Below, piece by piece: positions 1 to 5,606 of a stretch of 5,606 nt of DNA. The stretch is taken from contig DCIT01000024.1 of the NCBI GenBank assembly GCA_002317145.1, positions 1-5,606 on the forward strand, given 5' to 3'. The translations under genes and the position numbers were made by a program. Positions within the stretch are counted from its first letter, which is position 1. The number at the start of each line of letters is the position of its first letter. Origin of the DNA: Caryophanales bacterium UBA1719 (lineage in GTDB: Bacteria; Bacillota_I; Bacilli_A; RFN20; CAG-826). The notes under the pieces were generated by a model. That model was given only the letters and a program-made list of their open reading frames with translations, had not been told where the DNA came from and ran no database searches.

Positions 1-1767
1 AATGAAGAAATGTTATCTTCAATTTTGACTCCATTTTTAGAATATATTAATAAAAGATATGACTGCTCAGACTTTAGAGTTATGCAGTTAATTAAACTTA
101 AATATATCGGGCAAGATATATTAGATAAATATCCTCATTTAGATAAACAAATTAAAGATGCTTTAATTGGATTTAAATTCTGGTTATTATCTCCTGGTAA
201 TGATTCGATGTGTTATTATTCTGAAAATCATCAACTTTGTTTTATTGCTTGTGAGTACTTAATCGGGAAGATGTATCCTAATGAAAGATTCACTAATGAT
301 AATAAATTAGGAAGTGAACATCAAAAGTTTGCCTTAGAAAGATTCAACATTTGGATGGAGCTAAGAAATAAATATTCATACAGTGAATTTTACTCTAGTA
401 ATTACACTCCAATAACATTAACTGCTTTAGCGTTTTTATATCAATACTCAGATAACAAAGACATAAAAGATAAATGTAAAAAAGAAGTCCATACTATTCT
501 AAGATTTTTTGCGACGACTGCATTTGAAGATACATTTATTAACGCCAGTGGAAGAGACTATGCTCGTAATGTTATGAACTGTAGTTATTCTGAACCACAT
601 AGTAAAACTATAATTGATTTAGTGTTTGGTGATGGTCAATTCGCATTTAATAATTATTTATCTACTGAATCAATGTTTGTCTCTTGTTATTTAAAGAATA
701 AAGAATTCCAATTAAGTGAAGATGTTAAAAAGCTATATGATCAAGAAGAGACAATTACTAAACGTAAATTCTCTTTAGATACTTCAGATTATGGAAAAGA
801 AGGATTATTAGATAACTCTAATAAATCACTAATGATGAGATTAGGTATGGGCGCTATTACTAATCCAGAGATTATTAATTTATCTATTAAATTATTAAAG
901 GATAATAAGCAACTTTATAAAAATAATTTTATGTCTTGGCTTAGATTCTATTATTCACCTTTATTATATAAATTAGGATTAATGCCTAAATTATCTAAAA
1001 AGATGAATTTCTATAATAATAGAATGGCGATAGAAGAAAGTAATGTCTATACCTATAGAAATAAATACTTTAAGATGTCCACTAATCAGGGATATCATAT
1101 GAATTCTTTAGGAGCGCAAAAGAATACTTCAGTAGTAACTTTACCTAAAGGTATTACTTTATATACAATGCATCCAATAATTGAAAATGATGTTAGAGAA
1201 TTTAACTATGAGACTACTCCTAGTTATTTTGCTTGTTATAATTTCGCTCCATTTGCAGCCCAAGATAAGAATGTAACTATGTTAATCTATAACATTCCTA
1301 AACGCAGTCATTCATTTTTATATAACAATAAATTATTTGGATATAAAGTTATTAGATACACGCATACATTCTTTCCTACTGAGTTATTTGATGAATATTC
1401 AGTTGAAGGTAGATATGCCTTCGCTAGAGTCAAAGACTCTTATGTAGCATTAATAGCTAAGAATGAACTATATTTAAGAAAACCATCTGATGGAGTTATG
1501 AAGACTACTCAAGGAATGCTTAAAGATTATTCTAAGAGTTATGATTTAGTCCAACCAGGACTTAATACTTATTGGATATATGAGTTATCTAGTAAACAAG
1601 TAGAATCATTTAAAGAGTTTAAAGATCGTATTAGATCTAATAAAGTTATATTTGATAAATTAAATCTTGAATATCACTCTAATCATTCTTACAAAGTAAG
1701 TAACGCAAAAGATTTTTATTTAGATAATAAATTAGTTAGTATAAAATATAATTATGATTTGGAGTAA
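1..1767 (+). CDS. Uncharacterised (alpha/alpha)-toroid and beta-sandwich protein, lyase/hydrolase-like (5' partial)
   Basis: The frame is open to the left edge (codons Asn-Glu-Glu precede the ATG at base 10), so the true start and any signal peptide probably lie outside the window. Residues below count from that ATG. Residues 1 to about 320 look all-helical and carry ENH (72-74), a conserved-looking block around EH (103-104), W115 and SEFYSSNY (125-132), then GRDYA (181-185). Residues about 340-585 look beta-rich, with NQGYHMNSLGAQ (359-370), AAQDKNV (416-422), FFPTELFDE (454-462) and SYVALIA (477-483). From memory, unverified, the same landmarks in the same order occur in an uncharacterised bacterial family in Actinobacteria and others. 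The helical toroid followed by a beta-sandwich resembles heparinase II/III-like polysaccharide lyases, so a glycan-active enzyme is plausible, but substrate and chemistry are inference. It is followed after 6 bases by the metallophosphoesterase gene and is probably cotranscribed with it. Family resemblance is moderately sure; activity is unknown. Confidence 0.8.
   Translation, partial: NEEMLSSILTPFLEYINKRYDCSDFRVMQLIKLKYIGQDILDKYPHLDKQIKDALIGFKFWLLSPGNDSMCYYSENHQLCFIACEYLIGKMYPNERFTNDNKLGSEHQKFALERFNIWMELRNKYSYSEFYSSNYTPITLTALAFLYQYSDNKDIKDKCKKEVHTILRFFATTAFEDTFINASGRDYARNVMNCSYSEPHSKTIIDLVFGDGQFAFNNYLSTESMFVSCYLKNKEFQLSEDVKKLYDQEETITKRKFSLDTSDYGKEGLLDNSNKSLMMRLGMGAITNPEIINLSIKLLKDNKQLYKNNFMSWLRFYYSPLLYKLGLMPKLSKKMNFYNNRMAIEESNVYTYRNKYFKMSTNQGYHMNSLGAQKNTSVVTLPKGITLYTMHPIIENDVREFNYETTPSYFACYNFAPFAAQDKNVTMLIYNIPKRSHSFLYNNKLFGYKVIRYTHTFFPTELFDEYSVEGRYAFARVKDSYVALIAKNELYLRKPSDGVMKTTQGMLKDYSKSYDLVQPGLNTYWIYELSSKQVESFKEFKDRIRSNKVIFDKLNLEYHSNHSYKVSNAKDFYLDNKLVSIKYNYDLE
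1761..1764 (+). promoter_or_regulatory. Ribosome binding site of the metallophosphoesterase gene
   Basis: GGAG lies 9 bases before the ATG at 1774 and overlaps the last codon of the upstream gene (its TAA is 1765-1767). This supports the 1774 start and suggests that the two genes are translated from one message. It is the only well-spaced Shine-Dalgarno site visible in the window. Confidence 0.75.
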
Positions 1768-1773
1768 TCTATT

Positions 1774-3354
1774 ATGAAAAAAGTTACGAAGAAAATTTTA
1801 ATTGCGTCTGGTATCGTTGTTGCTACTGCCGGTATTGGAGTAGTTACTACCGGATTAGTTTTTGATAACATTGGCATTACTTATGATTTAGACTCTGATG
1901 TAAAAGTTCAAAATATTAACAATGGTATTGTTATTGATAACGAATCAAAACTTCCTGGCATGACAATTAGACATAGTGATGAAACTAAACATGCTAAAGG
2001 AGAATTTAAAGTTCAAGCATTTACAGATTTACATTTAGATCATAAAAAATTAGCGTGTGATTATACTTTCTCAATGCTTGCAAGAAACATAATGAATGAG
2101 AAACCTGATTTTGTTGTTTTCTGTGGCGATAATGTTACTAGTAATTTTAATAAACCAAGAACTAAACAATTCGCTCAATTAATGGAAGACTTAGGAGTTT
2201 ATTGGGCAGCTGTTTTAGGTAACCATGAAAAGACTCCTGCTAGTCCAAATGATAAAGGCAATCCTCTATCTATCTCTAGAGATAGAATGCTTAATATTTG
2301 GGCAAGTTATCCGCACTGTTTAAATAAAAATCTTAAATATAAAACTAGTGATGGTAAAGATGTCGAAGGTGATGGCAACTGTGTTGTTAATTTAGAAAGC
2401 AAAAGTGGTGTCACTCAATCTTTATTCTTTTTAGATTCGCATACCATTATGTCTGTTAAGGAAGCACATGAATATGAACCTGAACTTCATAAATTTGTTG
2501 ATATGGGTAAGAAACATTTTGATGAAGGCAAAACAGTATTTAGTACTGACTACTATGATTATGTAAGAGACAGTCAAGTTCAATGGTATAAAGAAACGTT
2601 TGATAAAATCAAAGAAGCTAATAAAGGTCATGAACCTCATTCAACTGTATTCTCTCATCATCCTATAAAAGAAATGGAAACGTGTTATTTAAATTTATTT
2701 AATAGTAGAGGCAACAAAGATTATCACCAAGGTATTGCCCCTGATAATAAGATACGAGCATTTACAATATATAATCAAGATGCAGATAATTGTAAAGATG
2801 CAATTGGACTGCATTCTTTAGAAACTGGATTTCTTAATAATAGAACTTATAAAGTTAATGGCAGTGAAGTACCAGCATCACGTATGATTCGTAGAGAAAA
2901 CTTGTGTTATTCACCTCATGATGTACGTTATGAAGATGGTAAGACTCCTTTATTTGAAGCAATTGCGAGTGAAGGTGCAAACAACGCATTCTTCTGTGGC
3001 CATGACCATTCAAACAACTTTGCATTAAAATATAAAAACGTTTTTATGGGTTATATCCAACCTGGTTGTTATTCTTCAAGTAATGCTTATAAAGACGGAA
3101 TGCTTGGAGATTTACCATATGTAGAAGAAGAAAAATATAATCATGGCGATCACATTATTCAAGGTTATACATCATTAACATATTCTTCTACTGACAATGT
3201 CAAAAATGTTTTAACGGATTTTGTTCAGAAAGAAAATTACTATTTATATCCAGAGTTAAGAGAAAAAGCGTTTGATGTTATTAAAAAATATACAAGTAAA
3301 CCTTACGAAAACAAACGTAAAGATTATTTAGATGCAAACACTTTCTTAAATTAA
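1774..3354 (+). CDS. Membrane-anchored calcineurin-like metallophosphoesterase, Dcr2-like
   Basis: This 526-residue protein should hydrolyse phosphate esters with a two-metal centre. All signature motifs of the calcineurin-like superfamily are present: DLH (D85, H87), GDN (G118-N120), GNHE (149-152), HH (295-296) and GHDH (409-412). The layout matches the Dcr2-like branch: a long insert between GNHE and HH containing FFLDS (218-222) and SQVQWY (267-272), then GHDHSNNF followed by a GYIQPGCYS segment. The N-terminus has a Lys-rich start (MKKVTKK) and one hydrophobic stretch at about residues 8-30. There is no lipobox Cys and no clear cleavage site, so it reads as a signal anchor with the enzyme outside the membrane. 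About 95 residues after the core (430-526) match nothing I know. Nine cysteines in a predicted outside domain is unusual. The substrate is unknown; protein phosphatase, nucleotide or sugar-phosphate activity are all possible. GGAG at 1761 supports the start. Confidence 0.9.
   Translation: MKKVTKKILIASGIVVATAGIGVVTTGLVFDNIGITYDLDSDVKVQNINNGIVIDNESKLPGMTIRHSDETKHAKGEFKVQAFTDLHLDHKKLACDYTFSMLARNIMNEKPDFVVFCGDNVTSNFNKPRTKQFAQLMEDLGVYWAAVLGNHEKTPASPNDKGNPLSISRDRMLNIWASYPHCLNKNLKYKTSDGKDVEGDGNCVVNLESKSGVTQSLFFLDSHTIMSVKEAHEYEPELHKFVDMGKKHFDEGKTVFSTDYYDYVRDSQVQWYKETFDKIKEANKGHEPHSTVFSHHPIKEMETCYLNLFNSRGNKDYHQGIAPDNKIRAFTIYNQDADNCKDAIGLHSLETGFLNNRTYKVNGSEVPASRMIRRENLCYSPHDVRYEDGKTPLFEAIASEGANNAFFCGHDHSNNFALKYKNVFMGYIQPGCYSSSNAYKDGMLGDLPYVEEEKYNHGDHIIQGYTSLTYSSTDNVKNVLTDFVQKENYYLYPELREKAFDVIKKYTSKPYENKRKDYLDANTFLN
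2269..2286. repeat. Perfect 18-bp palindrome inside the metallophosphoesterase gene
   Basis: TCTATCTCTAGAGATAGA is a perfect inverted repeat without a spacer. It covers the codons for Ser-Ile-Ser-Arg-Asp-Arg in the insert after the GNHE motif. No T-run follows it, so it is not a terminator. It could be a protein binding site, but chance arising from the codons used is the simpler reading. Confidence 0.5.
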
Positions 3355-4763
3355 TAATTGACATTATATTTTCTAAAGAAATTCTCAGCGTAACTCTTTA
3401 AATTAAGATTTACGCTTTTTTCTTTAAATATAATCTCTAATTTAATAACAGAGAAATAATCTCCCATTACTTGACCTTGTAATAATAATCTATTCTTAGA
3501 AGATTCTTCTATTCCAACATATAAATCATATGTATCGTATTTAGGTAATTTAACTATTCTTTCCTTAGAAAAGATATCTTTAATTTTAGTTTTTTTGGTT
3601 AAATTACCTTTTAAATTAATGACATATTTCTTTTTATTAATTAAGAACTCTAATGAACAGTTTTTCTCATTACCAATTAATCTAAAAGAATTAATAAATC
3701 CTTTAGAACATTTAAATGTTTTATTTTTATATTTAGAAATTAATTCTTTATTAATAGAAACATTTTTAAAGATATCTATTTTAGGATTTATTAATACTTT
3801 TTTATTATTTAATTTTTCTTTTGTTGTTATAGCTTTATAAACATTATCAAAGATAAAGTCTCTAGCGAACGGAACTTTATCAAAGGCATTACCAGTCATT
3901 GATACAACGATATCTAATTTAGGATAAATAATAGTTACTTGATTGCCCATTCCTAAGAAAGCATAACCATCTTTAACCATCCATATCTGATATCCATATC
4001 CATAACGTTTACATCTAGCTATTTCTTTAGAAGTAGATAAATATTTCTTAGTCGCTTTATTAATATATTCTTTAGATAATAATTGTTTATTACCGACTTT
4101 ACCTTTATCTAATAAGAATCTTCCTAAAGATAACATTGCAATCGTGGAGCACATCAATCCTGAGTCTCCCCAAGTTCTGTTATTAATACACTTAAGGATA
4201 TAAGCGTTATCAAAGTATTTTAAATACTTTAATATCCTTTCATATAAGAAAGTATATAAATCTTTTTTGCTAACTTTTTCTACTAAAGCAGATAAGACCA
4301 TACTACCTGCTGAATCATATTCGAACTTGTCTAAACAGTGACGATTATGTTTCTGATTAAAGTAAAGTTCAACACGATCTTTATACTTAGATGTAAACCA
4401 ATCTTCACACGTTAGACAAGTTCCCATCTTTAAAGTATCTTCAATTGTTTGATTTAATAAAACTTTATCAGTCTTTTTATTAATATATTCAGGAAAATAT
4501 TTAGATAATTTATCAGTTAATTTTATTTTCTTATCATCATATAAAAGTCCAATTGCTAGACTCACTAATGATTTAGTCTCCGAATACATTCTATGAATAG
4601 AATTTTCGTTATAGACTCCGTTATTAATGTTAAAGAAAATATTATTACCCTTCGCGATCATTAAGGTATGGATTCTTAAATTATAGTTATCTAATTTATT
4701 TCTTAAATTAAGAAAAGTTGATGAATTATATCCAACTGTTTCAGGTTTAACAAATTTAAACAT
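3351..4763 (-). CDS. Beta-lactamase-fold serine hydrolase (class C / PBP-like) with extra C-terminal domain
   Basis: This 470-residue protein belongs to the beta-lactamase/penicillin-binding-protein-like serine hydrolases (Pfam Beta-lactamase type). The N-terminal KPETVGYNSS segment is typical. SETK (S61, K64) supplies the nucleophilic Ser and general-base Lys. FEYDSAG holds Y149-D-S151 in place of the usual Tyr-x-Asn. GMGNQ (271-275), followed by a short strand, Pro and VVSMTGN (286-292), fits the third-motif region without a classical Lys-Thr-Gly. The catalytic domain ends near residue 310. Residues about 320-470 form a Lys-rich, probably beta-rich tail with no known match; similar tails occur in other members of this group. 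No signal peptide is visible, so it is probably a cytoplasmic esterase, amidase or peptidase rather than a drug-resistance enzyme. The start lies 2 bases after the EEP gene stop, and the nearest GAGG (4786-4783) is 19 bases away, so translation is probably coupled. Its stop overlaps the stop of the facing gene. Confidence 0.88.
   Translation of the reverse strand: MFKFVKPETVGYNSSTFLNLRNKLDNYNLRIHTLMIAKGNNIFFNINNGVYNENSIHRMYSETKSLVSLAIGLLYDDKKIKLTDKLSKYFPEYINKKTDKVLLNQTIEDTLKMGTCLTCEDWFTSKYKDRVELYFNQKHNRHCLDKFEYDSAGSMVLSALVEKVSKKDLYTFLYERILKYLKYFDNAYILKCINNRTWGDSGLMCSTIAMLSLGRFLLDKGKVGNKQLLSKEYINKATKKYLSTSKEIARCKRYGYGYQIWMVKDGYAFLGMGNQVTIIYPKLDIVVSMTGNAFDKVPFARDFIFDNVYKAITTKEKLNNKKVLINPKIDIFKNVSINKELISKYKNKTFKCSKGFINSFRLIGNEKNCSLEFLINKKKYVINLKGNLTKKTKIKDIFSKERIVKLPKYDTYDLYVGIEESSKNRLLLQGQVMGDYFSVIKLEIIFKEKSVNLNLKSYAENFFRKYNVNY
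3387..3421 (+). terminator. Probable intrinsic terminator of the plus-strand operon
   Basis: AGCGTAA (3387-3393) pairs with TTACGCT (3410-3416). After one C:T mismatch, four more pairs form (3395-3398 with 3405-3408), leaving a 6-base loop. Six T follow at 3416-3421. This hairpin plus T-run begins 33 bases after the stop of the metallophosphoesterase gene and is oriented to stop its transcript. It lies inside the 3' coding end of the serine hydrolase gene on the other strand. The stem is only partly GC, so strength is uncertain. No T-rich tail is seen in the minus direction. Confidence 0.6.
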
Positions 4764-4765
4764 AA

Positions 4766-5584
4766 CTATAATTTAATAATAACCTCAATAGGGTAATGAT
4801 CGCTTGGGTAAATATTATTATATTTATTATTAATAACTTTATAGTCTAGTTCAGTAATATTTTTACTTAAGGCAATATAATCTATTTTTTCTTCTTTTCT
4901 TCCATAGTCTTGGAAAGTGTTTATGTTTTCTTGATTCTTATATTTAGAGGCATCTATGTAATTAGTAAATAATTCATTAATAGGAGAAGAGTTATAAAAG
5001 TCATTCATGTCTCCTATTATTAAGTGAGGAGTGTTATTAACTTTTAATTCTTTAATTATGTGTTTAATTATTTTTATTCCTTCTAATCTAGCATTTTGAT
5101 TTTTATGATCTAGATGAGTGTTAAAGACATAGAATTTTTTATTATATTTATTGTCCAATAAATAAACATAAGAACAAATTCTATTACAAGATCCATTAAA
5201 CGTATTGCTCATTATCTTATAAGTAGAGGATAACCAGAATGTATCTTTATTAATCAATTTAAATCTATTCTTTTTATAAAAGACTGGATTAGCCTCTCCG
5301 TCTTTCTTTAAATCTCTTTTAACATACTCAAAGTCATATTCTTTTAATATCTTTTTTAAATATTTAAATTGATTAACTTTAACTTCTTGAAATCCTATGA
5401 CATCAGGATTATATTCCTCTAAGACTTGTTTAATATAAGGCATACGAACTTTATAGTAATTAAGACCTTTATCGTCTTTAGAAATACAGCGAATATTAAA
5501 AGACATAATTACTAAATCTTTATTATCAATAACTTTAATTGGAGATTGAGAAGTATGATATTTAATAATCTGTTTAATATTCAT
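4766..5584 (-). CDS. Endonuclease/exonuclease/phosphatase (EEP) family protein, EEP-1-like
   Basis: This 272-residue protein has the full active-site set of the metal-dependent EEP fold (DNase I / exonuclease III type). The set is SFNIR (N30), GFQEV (E67), NTHLDH (N155, H157), GDMND (D192, N194), KIDYI (D235) and SDHYP (D262, H263). The central DGEANPVFYKKNRF block (95-108), then DTFWLS (114-119) and NRI (134-136), fits the EEP-1 subgroup of small bacterial members, whose substrates are mostly unknown: phosphodiesters such as nucleic acid or lipid headgroups, or phosphomonoesters. Length is normal for the family. There is no signal peptide, so it is probably cytoplasmic. The start is the first ATG of the frame in the window, but the frame stays open to the right edge. 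An AAGG (5603-5600) lies 15 bases upstream, rather far. The next Met, residue 27, would remove the first core strand. It is the first visible gene of the minus operon, with the serine hydrolase 2 bases downstream. The stop is TAG, the others TAA. Confidence 0.9.
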   Translation of the reverse strand: MNIKQIIKYHTSQSPIKVIDNKDLVIMSFNIRCISKDDKGLNYYKVRMPYIKQVLEEYNPDVIGFQEVKVNQFKYLKKILKEYDFEYVKRDLKKDGEANPVFYKKNRFKLINKDTFWLSSTYKIMSNTFNGSCNRICSYVYLLDNKYNKKFYVFNTHLDHKNQNARLEGIKIIKHIIKELKVNNTPHLIIGDMNDFYNSSPINELFTNYIDASKYKNQENINTFQDYGRKEEKIDYIALSKNITELDYKVINNKYNNIYPSDHYPIEVIIKL

Positions 5585-5606
5585 AACGTATATTGTATAC
5601 CTTAAT

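Noticed and set aside
2431..2640. A 69-codon open frame on the minus strand
   Set aside because: It lies fully antisense to the metallophosphoesterase core, has no recognisable domain or ribosome binding site, and its Phe/Ile-rich composition is what antisense reading of AT-rich coding DNA gives.
3303..3320. TTACG...CGTAA hairpin as a terminator for the minus-strand operon
   Set aside because: The stem is only 5 bp with an 8-base loop, and on the minus strand no T-run follows directly; the nearest T-rich stretch is more than 10 bases further on.
3595..3840. An 81-codon open frame on the plus strand
   Set aside because: It is antisense to the C-terminal region of the serine hydrolase; its Leu/Phe/Ile-rich product mirrors Lys/Asn codons on the real strand and resembles no known family.
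4212..4230. Inverted repeat with two 9-base arms (AAAGTATTT / AAATACTTT) around one T
   Set aside because: It results from the repeated Leu-Lys-Tyr codons in the serine hydrolase, has only A/T-rich arms, and no T-run follows on either strand, so a terminator or operator role is not supported.
3351..4763. Antibiotic-resistance beta-lactamase
   Set aside because: There is no signal peptide, the Tyr-x-Asn and Lys-Thr-Gly motifs are altered, and the N-terminal pattern fits general serine hydrolases of this fold.
1..5606. Defence island, prophage, transposon, CRISPR array or tRNA
   Set aside because: No integrase, transposase, terminal repeats, regularly spaced repeats or cloverleaf was found; all long frames are metabolic-type hydrolases or a lyase-like protein.

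Overview
This AT-rich, almost entirely coding window looks like the chromosome of a low-GC Bacillota or Mollicutes-type bacterium. Reasons: strong A/T preference at third codon positions, Lys/Asn/Tyr-rich proteins, at least one clear Shine-Dalgarno site, and short gene spacing. All visible tryptophans are TGG, and four long frames run without an in-frame TGA. TGA is therefore not used as a Trp codon here, which argues against Mycoplasma/Spiroplasma-type code 4. It fits lineages that keep the standard bacterial code (for example Acholeplasma-like, Erysipelotrichia-like or RF39-like groups). The exact taxon cannot be fixed from this sequence.

Layout: two gene pairs converge. On the plus strand, bases 1-1767 hold the 3' part of a gene for a large protein of an uncharacterised, probably (alpha/alpha)-toroid plus beta-sandwich family that resembles heparinase II/III-type polysaccharide lyases in architecture. 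Six bases after its stop comes a gene (1774-3354) for an N-terminally membrane-anchored calcineurin-like metallophosphoesterase of the Dcr2-like type. On the minus strand, a 272-residue endonuclease/exonuclease/phosphatase (EEP) family protein (5584-4766) is followed after 2 bases by a 470-residue beta-lactamase-fold serine hydrolase (4763-3351). The two operons meet tail to tail: their stop codons share the tetranucleotide TTAA at 3351-3354. The probable terminator of the plus-strand operon (3387-3421) lies inside the coding sequence of the serine hydrolase.

Functionally, all four products look like hydrolases or lyases with small-molecule, glycan or phosphoester substrates. The plus-strand pair may act at or outside the membrane on a glycan-like polymer and a phosphoester; this is inference. 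The minus-strand pair shows no signal peptide and is probably cytoplasmic. No stretch longer than 20 bases lies between genes, and there is no RNA gene, mobile element, CRISPR array or origin. I do not see a clear new defence or mobile system. The most under-described items are the plus-strand toroid protein and its pairing with an anchored phosphatase, the C-terminal domain of the serine hydrolase, and the very compact convergent gene ends.
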